From Polytrichum commune (taxonomy: Eukaryota; Streptophyta; Polytrichopsida; Polytrichales; Polytrichaceae), in assembly GCA_950295325.1 (NCBI GenBank), contig OX485809.1, forward strand, positions 2,358,001 to 2,422,000: a DNA stretch of 64,000 bases, written 5' to 3'. This document shows, piece after piece, positions 44,314 to 54,075 of this stretch. Position 1 is the first letter of the stretch. Every line of letters starts with the position of its first letter. A model generated the notes under the pieces. That model was not told the origin of the DNA. It searched no databases and saw nothing but the letters and a program-made list of their open reading frames with translations. Position numbers and translations under genes: made by a program.

Positions 44314-45726
44314 ATGCTTGGATTGCAGGTGAATTCTTTTGTGGAGGATTCCGACTACGATGACGCCCATACTCACAGGGTTATTGCCTCCAAAATGGAT
44401 ATACAGGACATCATGGACGTCCTTACACCCCATCCTGCGGTGCCTCTTGCTTCTAGAGAAGAGGCAATGCCCGGAATGGAGACAGACCCTGAAGAGGACC
44501 AGGATCCCAGTTCCCCAAGAGCGCAGCCCTCCACACAGGAGCCTTTACACGGCCTTGTTCGGGACCCAATTAATCCAAGTGTGTTCCTGCTGGGAACAGA
44601 CGACACGGATGCGCAAGAGGCACGCGTTAACTTCACTCCGATAAGGGTCCCACATACCCCTGTTCTCTCACCTTTTGGGACTCCCACCTCTCGAGTTGGG
44701 TTTCCTTCAACTGCGGGTCCATCTCGTGCTGCAGGTGTTATTGCGGAGAAGGATGTGGACCTTGCGGCAGAAGGCGGATGCACGGCTTCATCTGGAGGGG
44801 GGTCTCAACATTCAGATCTACCCCCTATGGAGGGGAGGGATGTGCTGGAGTTGATATTGAGGCCTGATATCTCTCTATATCGTGAGAGTCGACGAAAGAG
44901 GAACAAGACACCATACAACGAATACCCTGAAGGCGCGGTCTTGGAGCTCTCCGATGAAGACGAGGATGAGATTAGGATCCACAATGCCATCTCTGCCTTG
45001 CCTACCGAACCTGGCAAGGTGAAGAAAGAGCCGATGTCAGTGTCCGAATTGGACGAGAAGATGGAGAAGCGAATGAAGGAAGAGCTTGACCAACGGCTTC
45101 GAGAAGCTAACGAGGAGCACGCCAAAAAGATGGCCGCCATCCAAGCTGAGATGGAGCAAGCTAGATTGGAGTCTGCTCGAAGGCACGCTGATCTCATGGC
45201 TCAAAATCAGCAGTTCTTGGCCTAGAGCCAACAATTCATGAGCTTGATGCAGAGCTTGCAGGCAAGGCCCCAAGTTGTATATGCAGCTCCCGAGGCGGGC
45301 ATGTCGATGCCCACCACTCTCATGCGGCCTCCATCTAGTAGCCATGCTGTTTATATTCCCGAGCATGCTTATCCAGCTCCCACGTTGATTGTCCCGCCTT
45401 CTCCCATTGTTGTCGCCACTCCAGAGCCCCCCTCTCTTCCAACAGGAGTGGAGGAGATACCGGCACGTGACACGGCGGGTGCCGCCGAGAGAGATGTCAA
45501 TGAAGGCCACGCCCCCATCGGCGATGAAGATGTACATATGCGGGGCAGCGAAGACTCCATTGATGAGGATCAGCCTTACGTGGATACTCAAGGATCGCAA
45601 GCGGCTGGAGACACTTTGTTGGTGGTCGAAGATCTAGACAATTTTGCGGACGCGCGTCCGCATCCTGTGCCCATGACGGGGCCAGGTGAGGGAGGCACTG
45701 CTGGCGCGGACCTCGCCCCTGAAGAG
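44314..45726 (+). pseudogene. Right gene, exon 3: acidic/Pro-rich region and coiled coil
   Basis: A phase-0 exon of 471 codons. It has an acidic start ('VEDSDYDDAHTH'), a Pro/Ser-rich linker with 'TPIRVPHTPVLSPFGTP' (SP/TP sites), a basic 'RESRRKRNKTPYNEYP', an acidic 'LSDEDEDEIRI', then a coiled coil ('VSELDEKMEKRMKEELDQRL', 'NEEHAKKMAAIQAEMEQARL'). The tail is Pro/Ala-rich and ends acidic. An in-frame TAG at 45223-45225 lies between NQQFLA and SQQFMSLMQSLQ, a Gln-rich stretch, so CAG to TAG is the likely change. A copy of the palindrome lies within the coding sequence at 45642. Donor GAG/GTAATC is phase 0. Confidence 0.65.
45642..45663. repeat. Palindrome within coding sequence of the right gene
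   Basis: TTTGCGGACGCGCGTCCGCA has the same core with TGCG/CGCA arms. It is translated as Phe-Ala-Asp-Ala-Arg-Pro and keeps the frame open. Compared with intronic copies, both arms carry the compensated T-A to G-C change, so the palindrome is preserved. Confidence 0.85.
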
Positions 45727-45753
45727 GTAATCAACCTTTGAGCATGCCTCCCA

Positions 45754-45775
45754 CGTTACGGACGCGCGTCCGAAA
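45754..45775. repeat. Palindrome in intron 45727-46067 of the right gene
   Basis: GTTACGGACGCGCGTCCGAAAC: intact core with one arm changed (GAAAC for GTAAC). It lies 28 bp after the donor GAG/GTAATC. Further degenerate copies occur near 47397-47419 in the 3' intron, with a half-site at 47183. Confidence 0.85.
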
Positions 45776-46067
45776 CTTCCTTGTCTGCCTCCTTCGTGGC
45801 GTGTGTATATTATCGAGTTCAATCCTCGACTTCGCCCGGCGGGTGGATACAATTTTGTTAGCATAGATTCCATTAACTTCAACAGATATTTTTTGCGACA
45901 ATGTATATTATTCACCAAATGTGTATCACCAATTACATTAATACCAATTTTTCAACTAGATGGTTTGGATTATTTTTGGCCTTATAATTCTTTTTTGAGT
46001 TCATCCATGCTTGTCAATTGGTTTTCTTGAGTAATACCATTTACCTAGATAGAATGTTCCATCACAG

Positions 46068-46835
46068 AGTCCGTCGGAGATATGTCGCAACCCCGCGGGA
46101 AAACCAAGCGCGCCCATGAGGAAACCGTTCATAATATTTGACCTCAATGGGGTGCTTTGTCATTCCAAACATATCTCGAATAGTGCGTCCAAGGGGCCCT
46201 TCCGTAGTCCACAAGACATGGATTACGGCGGACAATTCGATACTCTCATAAATAAGAAGGTTGTACGTGCCCGCCCCGGCTTGAGGAGCTTCCTTCGTGA
46301 GGTCCTTGGCTTCGCACATGTCATCATCTGGAGCTCTATGCTCATGGACAACACGAAGGCCATCGTCGGTTTCCTTTTCCGAGAACTCGCAATGCCATGC
46401 TTGCTTCTCGGTCAAGAACACTGCGATGACCTCTATGACCGTAGTGGCAATATTGTACCCAAGGTCGGAGGAGGTCGTGGGCCTCAATTCTTAAAGGTCC
46501 TGAGGAAGAACCTCTGGGTGGGCGTCCCTATGTTGGAGGGGGTTCCCCACGGTTGTTGGCCCACCCCGGATAACACACTCCTCATTGACGACAGCCCGGC
46601 AAAGAGTATTCTCAATCCCCCGGGCAATTGCATATTCCCGGATCCTTGGGAAAGCGATAGAAATGACAACCTTCTAGAGAGTGAACTAGGACCCTACATT
46701 AGGAGGCTTGCCTATCACCCCGGAAGTGTCCCGGATTTTGTGCTCTCCAACCCAATTGGCAATAGGCCTCTAGGCCCACAAGATGAGGAATTTAGGAGAT
46801 TGTACGGCTACGCTAGACTCAATAAATTAATATGA
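46068..46835 (+). CDS. Right gene, exon 4: FCP1/NIF-like HAD phosphatase domain
   Basis: Acceptor ATCACAG/AGTCCG joins exon 3 in phase 0. The 255 codons hold an FCP1-homology HAD domain: 'FIIFDLNGVLCHSK' (motif I), 'VVRARPGLRSFLREVLGF', 'HVIIWSSM' (motif II), 'CLLLGQEHCDDLYD', 'LWVGVP', 'NTLLIDDSPAKSILNPPGNC' (motif IV with Asp-Asp). Catalytic FCP1 proteins have DxDxT; here the second Asp is Asn (DLNG), as in many plant FCP1-like paralogues, so activity is uncertain. The frame is intact and ends at TGA 46833-46835. If upstream lesions are ignored the four exons make about 1,594 residues ending in this domain. An internal Met at 46116 could start a separate HAD protein. Confidence 0.75.
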   Translation, partial: SPSEICRNPAGKPSAPMRKPFIIFDLNGVLCHSKHISNSASKGPFRSPQDMDYGGQFDTLINKKVVRARPGLRSFLREVLGFAHVIIWSSMLMDNTKAIVGFLFRELAMPCLLLGQEHCDDLYDRSGNIVPKVGGGRGPQFLKVLRKNLWVGVPMLEGVPHGCWPTPDNTLLIDDSPAKSILNPPGNCIFPDPWESDRNDNLLESELGPYIRRLAYHPGSVPDFVLSNPIGNRPLGPQDEEFRRLYGYARLNKLI

Positions 46836-46927
46836 AAACTTTGACAATTTTGGGTTTGTACTTGGACTCTCCGTGTAAATATCTAACCTTTCTCCCCTTA
46901 TTTTTGTAATGTATTCTTGTGTCTTAG

Positions 46928-47812
46928 TTGCCTCACCAAGCACCCCAAAGTGTCGTCAATGGCATGTCTGCATCACGGTCAGGCCCCACATCTCCTTCCC
47001 TTGGTATGAGCGACGTTGCAATGCCTTCACTATTCCAATATTCGGCCGTCGATGCTGCCTCTGCTGTTGATTACTCCAAAGACTCCGGGTTTGAAGACGG
47101 AGTCGTGGATAGCCCTCCTGCAAAGGTTGCAAAACTCAATTACGCTCCAAGTCCATCTCCATCTCCCCTCCGCAGTGAGAAGCACGTCCGTAACCCACGG
47201 TCGACCAGACGCCTTTGCATGGATGAACCCCAAATTGATGTCCCGGCGTTTACGAGCGTCCCTGTTGTGCTTGTGGCCCCCCTCGATGTCCCAGAAGCTC
47301 AAACCATCGCCCCGCAAGCCAAGGTGCCCAATTATTGGCATTCTCAAGTTTTTCCTTCATGATTTCCGTGTATTAGTGCATTTCATATTCTTGGGTTTTT
47401 CGGACTTCCATCCGTAACTTATACTAACCCACGTCATTATATGTATTTATGGTCATTGTTTCAGACCCCAATACACATGAATGTGGGCCGTTCATCCTCG
47501 ACTTCGTCATTGGATAGGCGAACACTGAAGACTGCTTCTTGCGAGTCTGATCGTTGTTTGGCCCTACGGAAGAGTGAAAGACGTTCGTTTTCCCAATCGC
47601 ATTCGTATTCCACTTATTCGGTAGGGGGTCGGCAAATATGGGCAAATGGCACATATTCGGGGTCGACAAATACACAAGGTTTTAGCCGCGGACCCGAGAT
47701 CTTTAGAGCCATGGAGGCCATGAAAGCAAAAGAACGTGAAACGGCCATAAATGCTAATAATAGTATTGCAAAAGCAAAAGTAGTGAGTCGTAATCATGAT
47801 CCGAACGTATAG
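46928..47812 (+). CDS. Ser/Pro-rich 3' exons of the right gene or a small separate gene
   Basis: Frame 46928-47350 ('GPTSPSLGMSDVAMP', 'YSKDSGFEDGVVDSPPAK', 'PSPSPSPLRSEKHVRNPRS') is followed by 47465-47812 after acceptor GTTTCAG, in matching phase 0. It ends 'GPEIFRAMEAMKAKERET'...'SRNHDPNV'. The donor between them (CAA/GTTTTT) is weak. The HAD exon ends in a stop with no donor, so these exons need either alternative splicing past the HAD exon or their own start. The last exon and its 3' flank recur inverted at 49765-50310. No known domain. Confidence 0.4.
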
Positions 47813-48093
47813 GCTATATTAACATACAGGTAGTTGTGGAATTATGTTTCTAGGACTTTCGCCTAATATTGGATATTCCACTTGCATTTTGTACTTCAAC
47901 CCCTATTCAATAAATATGATATTGATTTTCCATATGCAAATGTTTTCATATATCCCATTTTCTTATTTTTATGTGTAGTTCCATGCATTTGAGTCTCTTA
48001 TTTGTTTCCAAAATTGGGAACATACCATATTTTTAGTGTTTTCCTTCCTACAAATGTGAAAGCCACGTCCTTAAATAGTCTCAAAATCAACAA

Positions 48094-48121
48094 AAAGTCT
48101 CCAATTACCGAATATAGTGTT
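48094..48121. repeat. Right terminal inverted repeat of the 17.6-kb element
   Basis: AAAGTCTCCAATTACCGAATATAGTGTT in plus orientation (written as two blocks: AAAGTCTCCAATTA and CCGAATATAGTGTT) mirrors the left end with one mismatch. CCAT follows at 48122. Confidence 0.8.
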
Positions 48122-48565
48122 CCATGGTATATAGACCCAAATGGTATCAAAAATAGATATATTGTCCAATACCCACACCCTACTTGGTGATTTTTTTTAC
48201 AAGATAAATCCACATCATAGATCATAACAATATTCAGTTGACTGACCAAGTTGGGTGGGGTTGGGAATGTCATGTAAGGCGCTAGAATTATATCTTATGG
48301 ATGCTTCTGAATAAGTAGATTCAACTTGAAAAAAGAATGAGATTCAGGTGAAGCGTTGTCACTAAATATAATTCGAATGGAACAACTGATACCAACTACG
48401 TAATGTTATGAAACATGACTAGTATCATAAAAAAGACAATACCAAAGCAGCAACTGCATGACACATCGCACCATCACGATCATCAGCATTTTAATTTTAT
48501 AAAAACAATTGTGCTCAAATGGACCCTAGCCCAAGAAGAAGTCTGTTGAGATTGCAAGGTCATAC

Positions 48566-48779
48566 CCAAGCGAAGATACATGAGGCCCCCAAACTTGGCC
48601 GCCAGCGAACGAAGGGCTCGATGCGGGAGCCCGTCCCTCCCAGCCATGTCAAAAATATTACCCACAATGGGATACGGCCGAGGTCCCGGGGGAAGCAGTT
48701 GCCTTCTCTTCCGCTCAAGAAAATGCCAATGCACATTCATTACTATCAGCATCAATATTATACACATCAATGCGGACAT
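48566..48779 (-). pseudogene. Cytochrome P450, exon 1 (membrane anchor and Pro hinge)
   Basis: From Met at 48779: a hydrophobic anchor (MSALMCIILMLIVMNVHWHF), basic ERKRR, then the Pro-rich hinge 'LPPGPRPYPIVGN' and 'LAAKFGGLMYLRLG'. An upstream in-frame Met exists, but this one places the anchor at the N-terminus as in plant microsomal P450s. Donor TTGG/GTATGA is phase 1 and joins exon 2's GG/GCC to read LRLG-AQPC. The four exons give about 520 residues, a normal P450 length. Intron 1 is 18,853 bp because of the nested element. Confidence 0.8.
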
Positions 48780-49764
48780 GGCTAGGGTCTGAATATCACT
48801 CCCAGATTGCTGCACCCACAAATTCATCCCAGCTCTTGACAGGATTGAAATTCTGTCGGAGCCAGAAGAATACATGCCATCTTGGACAATCAAGTGACTA
48901 TCGCGTCGGCCTTGCAAGTCTTCTTCCATCGAAACTCGCTGCCTGTGAAGTAGTTCTTCCAAAGATGAGCCAATCCTCACACAAATGACTCAGAGAAGTA
49001 TACTATCTATTTCCGAATGCAAAGTAAGCTACAGTGGTTCGAAGTCGTGCCAAGGATATGATGTAATTCAGTCAGGATCTTCAATATATAGAGCATGAGC
49101 TTATATGTGGCGTGCACAAAGTGGCTGTTACATAGAAATTCACATGGGCCGGATTTACCCACGTCCCCAGCAACATCACACCTCAACGTGATTCGATATT
49201 TTGAAAAGCTGTAAAAGCTTGACAGATGATGGGCTACCTGCAGGTGCGTGAAATTTGTGTCACTTTCTCAGCAGGCAGATTGTGGGACCAGCGAATCATA
49301 TGTAATGATAGTCCACATATGGCTTACTCATGTTGTTTAGGAAGGTCTTATGATTAAAGAAATAAGTTGAGATTCGGGTGCAAATAAGGTTTAAATGCAC
49401 AGGAAGGAATATAACATAGAATTAAATATAATATATAGTATTTGTAGTCACCATTTCTACACATGATTGTATGTTTTCCAACATTTCAAAGTGGGCAGTG
49501 CATATTAGGTTACTTTTGAGCTTTGAGACACATTTTCGTTATATTATATTTTGACACAATTTTTAAAACTTTAAAATTACAAGGAAAACCTTGTACACAG
49601 ATCTATGCTATGTCAAGATGCTAGATTTAAACGTCAATTCTAGTTTTATTGTGACTTGTAACAAATTTTATTCTTTGTGTCATGAGGAAAATATTTGAGT
49701 AGTGAAAGATGTTCATCTTCAGCCATCTAATTTTTTGGGGGAATCTTCAATGAGTATCTTGGGA

Positions 49765-50310
49765 CACTATATTCAATAATCGAAGAATTTGCGATGATTT
49801 TGAAACTATTTAAGGACGTGGCTTTCACATTTGTAGGAAGGAAAACACTATGAATATACTATGTTCCCAATTTTGGATACAATTATGAGACTCAAATGCA
49901 TAAAACTACACACACCGAAATTAAAAAATGGGATATACGAAAACATTTGCGTGTACAAAATTGGTATCATATTTATTGAATACTATTCAAATAAAAAATA
50001 CAAGTGGAATATCCAATATTAAGCCAAAGTCCTTGAAATATAATCGATCACCAACTAGTACATTTGACAACTAATTGTATAATAATATGACCTATATGTT
50101 TGGATCGTCAATACGGAGCATTACTTTCATTTTCACAATAGCTTTCGCGGCTTTTTTTTGTTTTGTTTTAATGGCCTCTATGGCTCTGAATATCTCGCAC
50201 CCGCAGTTGTAACCTTGTTTGTACACTAGTTTGGAATATGTGCCGTTTGTCCATATTTGCCGACGTGCTACCGAATTGTGGGATGTGGTATTGTAAGTGG
50301 AATCTCGGGG
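49765..50310. mobile_element. Inverted, truncated 3' end of a related CACTA-ended element
   Basis: It starts CACTATATTCAATAATCGAAG (shared with the 17.6-kb element's right end read inward, more diverged), then runs through the reverse complement of 47590-48119. This includes the AAGCCACGTCCTTAAATAG block, the 3' flank and the last exon's 'GPEIFRAMEAM'-like codons. Homology fades near 50310, and no second terminus was found to the right. It is an older relic in opposite orientation just upstream of P450 exon 1. Confidence 0.75.
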
Positions 50311-52100
50311 GGGTCACACCCCCTTACATTTTGTAACCACGTGCGATAATGGGGTATTTAATGGGGGGATATTTATGCACCCCTCAATATTTTTTTCCTT
50401 CCTATTTGTAGATATAAAGCTACTTTGACGTGCTTTTTAGCAGCCTATATGTATTTGTAATTCTTTAGAGAGGATAACTTTTGGCACCATATTTGTTTTA
50501 TAAATTGTACAAGTACCAAATAATAGATGGAATACTATAGCATTGCAAAATCAACTATGTGAGCAACAAATGTTCCATACCATCCATCTTGTCATTAAAT
50601 TGGTTTCAATTATTTGTACTAATGCTAAACCATTCAAAGTCGCATTCAAAACACAACCAATAGCACTTGGATACTAGTTAAAAGGTTACCAATAAACATG
50701 GAGATAATAAAATGTACAAACTAACATAGACAAATTATAGCGCAGATAGAACAAAACAAAAAATACAATCAATTGTCACAAGACATGAAAATTTATACAA
50801 CTATCTACTCCAAAAACAAAAGATTACATTTAAATGAAAGAAAGCTAAATACAAAAATTGAAAAAATATTTTTTAATTGTGTTCACAAATACATTCAACC
50901 TTGTATCAAATATTTACCTTGTGAAGGGTTAGGATATAACTATGCACCCTCCAATACATGTCAAGGTATATGTCAATATCCTCTACAATGTCATGATAAG
51001 ACTAAAACATTTGAAGAGGTTTGATACCAATGATGACGACTAACTAAAACTAATTATTGACATGAGGCAGACAACCTTCAAAGTCTCCAACCACTCCAAC
51101 ACGTCTTCATCCAAGGCAAAGCGCAATCCTCCGTGTCTACCATGGTGAGGTTGCCAAATGTTGTAGCGCACCATCGATCATCTACAAAAGGTTGTTGTAG
51201 CAAAAAGGCAATCAATAGAATATTGGCATATTGGACACTACTAGCAAGACAAGTAAGAGCAACAATAAAAATTGATGAAGAATGAACCACAAACCAACCT
51301 GAATTCTCATAATTTCATGGCTTAAAAACTAGGTTTTTTTATTTAGAAAATTAATATGTTCATTCAAAAATCTATAGAAGACCAAACAACAAGAAAATGT
51401 GTAAATTCAAGGTTTAGGAAAACATAATACCTAGCTTTCTCCGAATTTGGATTGAAAGTTAACTCATTATTTTCATGCATTTAAAAAGTCTAATACATGC
51501 TTATCACTTCAACTATCCAATGCTCATCAATAAATGACACCTTTGAATGAAGTAAGAGAATTTTATATATTAAATAACACCTACTAATTTAGATTCCATT
51601 TTCTACACTAATCATTCATAAATTGTATACTAGAAAGAAAATTAGTCATTTTATGGTATGGGTATGGGGTTACTATCAATATCCTACATCGCTATCCATT
51701 TCATGTAGATTTTTCAACAAATTCATTCAACGAGTTCCCATCAACCGGATCAAGCTCAAAGACATCCCTTTTCTACATCAAATGACAGTCACTATGCAAA
51801 TTACGCTATCTATATCAACCCAAAGATAATCGGAGTGGTCATATTTGAATTTGAAGTATCCGGGGACTTTTCTAAAATAATTAAGATAGACCATAAAAAT
51901 GGATTTGGCAATACTTGTTTTTTTACCTTGGTTCACCTCCCGATTAAGAAGGTCAATAGGATGCCTGCAACTTCCCCACCTTGTACCTATCTTCCGTCTC
52001 AATTTTTGAACTCGTCATATACACCACGTACCCCAGTCAATTTCATTGAGGACACATGTAGGTTGCAAATTTTTTGAAGGTCTTCCCCTAGTCCTTCTAA
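50311..52100. other. No supported gene
   Basis: AT-rich DNA with short unsupported frames on both strands, none with a recognisable motif. A GGGGGG...TCACACCCCC inverted tract at about 50308-50325 is minor. Confidence 0.5.
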
Positions 52101-52106
52101 CAACTG

Positions 52107-52565
52107 ATTTAACTGTAGATGAGATAGTTTTCGTACTTCTCTACATAAAATACACTCTACATTCCATCTCAAGACTCAACAACATTCTTTATGTAGAAGA
52201 TGAAACATTGATGTTTGTTTGTCAAACTTAAAAGTTTGACTATCTAGAGCCAGGGATAATGATTACTTATTGAAATTGAGATGTGATTGTGCAGAATTTT
52301 TTATTCCTCAAGCAATAGTTGGAGGAGTGAAAAAAATAGGGCTTGATAAAGAAAGCCAGCCAAGTCATTGACCACCAAGAGTTGGTATTGGGGAAGGCTC
52401 TAAAGGATGCGTTATAAAATTGGCAATAAGTGGATATATGGAATATCAATGACCAATTGACCTCTCGCATCTAATTTAACTATAGATGAGATAATTGTTG
52501 TACTTCTCTACATAAAATACACTCCATAATCCATCCCAAGACCCAACAAAATTCTTTTTATAGAA
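52107..52565. repeat. R3 copy 2 flanked by ~115-bp direct repeats
   Basis: R3 (52232-52465) matches 25688-25911. On both sides lie copies of a segment starting TAGATGAGATA and including CTTCTCTACATAAAATACACTC and AGACTCAACAA (52118-52205 and 52487-52570), in the same orientation. This could be a small composite insertion or nested duplication. Confidence 0.7.
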
Positions 52566-52573
52566 GATGAAGC

Positions 52574-52985
52574 CCTGGGAGTGCACTTAAAGTTAAGATT
52601 AGGAATACACGTGAGTGCATTTTAATGGCATACCCCCTACAATACTTGGCCTTAAAATAGTTTTTAAATTAAGACTTTTAAGTGCCAAATCATTACTTAT
52701 ATATCTATCACTTGGTATAAATTTCAGGACAAAAAGTTTTTAAAAATTATTACAAAAAACGATAGAAGTTTGAACTAAAATGTATTGTTTTTTGCTTCAA
52801 AAATTAATTTTAAAATATTTACAATTGATTATTTTTTAAAATTTATACAACAAGAATTTTAGATTGTGTTTAAAAACTTCATTTTTTTTTTACAATTTTT
52901 AGATGATTTTTTAGTACATACATAAGAGGGTCAAAAGTACGCGCTCACGTGATTCCTAATCTTAACTTTAAGTGCACTCCCCGAG
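52574..52985. mobile_element. MITE with ~40-bp TIRs (412 bp, TSD GATGAAGC)
   Basis: The left end GGGAGTGCACTTAAAGTTAA... and right end ...TTAACTTTAAGTGCACTCCC pair over about 40 bp. GATGAAGC flanks both sides (52566-52573 and 52986-52993), an 8-bp duplication like those of hAT or Mutator-type elements. The interior is A/T-rich without an ORF. The undisturbed neighbour segment at 52196-52211 shows the empty target (AGAAGATGAAACATTGATG). Confidence 0.8.
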
Positions 52986-52999
52986 GATGAAGCATTGAT

Positions 53000-54056
53000 G
53001 TAATCATTAGCATTTCATTTTTCTACGCTCACATTCATGTCTTGAACCTTGTCATCTTTCTACATCTCACATTCAAGAGGGCGTCGGAAATCAATAGCAA
53101 GTCGTCAAAAAATGGACAGTGGAAGAGAAAAATCGAGTTGAAGTTTGAAATCGACTCTTACTGCACAAGAGCAGAGCAAGCCAAATTTTCGACGCTCGTG
53201 AAACACCATGTGTGAATGCTATGGAGCAAAGAAGAAAGCTCCAAAAAATGTATCTTACCTACCGCCTTTGCACCACGCCTCATCACTTCACACTTCACCG
53301 ATGCAAGACCTCCTACCCGAATGCTTCACCGCCTTTGCACCACAACCAAATCCTAAGCAAGCCCAAGGGCCGTTGAGAAGTCACAACATTCCTTCCCCAA
53401 AAAAAAATCATAACATTTTCCTCCATACTAACACGTTTCACTCAAATTTGGACAGAATTTATACAATATTCATCCAAATAGTCCAACCCATAATTATTCT
53501 ATTGATCCTACTACACACATTTGGGGGGATCCAATATCTATATCTATGACCCTATTTTTTTTACTACTGATTACTAAAATGAAGGAATTATTCACCACCC
53601 TATTTTACATATAATCATGTAGGGGACATATTTCCAATGCTATGGTAGATCTAACAAACTTATAAATTTTACCCTCAATGAATTAAATTGACCCTACTTT
53701 TTATCTCACGTGGTTTCTAAAATTCTTATAATCACCTCCCCGAGTGTCTCAAAAAGGTAGATAGACCACAAGGATCTAGCAACCACATTAGCAATTCCAA
53801 TTTAATATGGTTTCTAATGGAGGATGTTAAACCTCCCCCTACGAGCTTTTTAGGGGAGGTAGATACAAAAAGGGTTGGGGCAAACCAACCTGTACATTGG
53901 TTCCTCGGAGGCAAAGGTTTAGGCATCCAACAAGGAACAAGTGTATGGGTTGGTTCGCCTAAATCATACAGGAAGGGGTAGCCCCCACAAAGAAATTGAC
54001 ATTTTCTAGACCCGACCAAAAACTTCGACCCGTCCCGCTCAACTTTGAAAAACGAT
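53000..54056. other. No supported gene
   Basis: Short frames at 53208-53549 (plus) and 53732-54019 (minus) have low-information composition and no domain or splice support. Confidence 0.5.
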
Positions 54057-54075
54057 TGTGTGTGTGTGTGTGTGT
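54057..54075. repeat. (TG)n microsatellite
   Basis: About nine uninterrupted TG units, followed by irregular CATG/GCAT-rich sequence to about 54190. Confidence 0.9.

Larger units (their letters stand above)
30514..48121. mobile_element. 17.6-kb CACTA-ended transposon lacking TNP2, nested in P450 intron 1
   Basis: The left end reads AACACTATATTCGTTAATTG and the right end, inward, AACACTATATTCGGTAATTG. The match continues through GAGACTTT (28 bp, one mismatch), after which both sides carry GTCTC or GAGAC words. CCAT flanks both sides (30510-30513 and 48122-48125), a candidate 4-bp TSD. If the ends are taken as CACTA proper (30516-48119) no 3-bp TSD matches. Inside are two divergent genes: a DUF7869-like gene on the minus strand (31171-34279) and a multi-domain DGQHS/HAD gene on the plus strand (about 39400-47812). 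About 25 copies of a GC-rich palindrome lie in their introns and 5' regions. A degraded hAT fragment and a foldback MITE sit in the middle. Without the element the P450 intron would be about 1.25 kb. Confidence 0.75.

Noticed and set aside
52107-52230. Possible copia-type reverse transcriptase fragment (FVLLYI..., ILYVEDE...)
   Set aside because: Matches to the YVDD region are only a few residues, in different frames, with no surrounding pol motifs.
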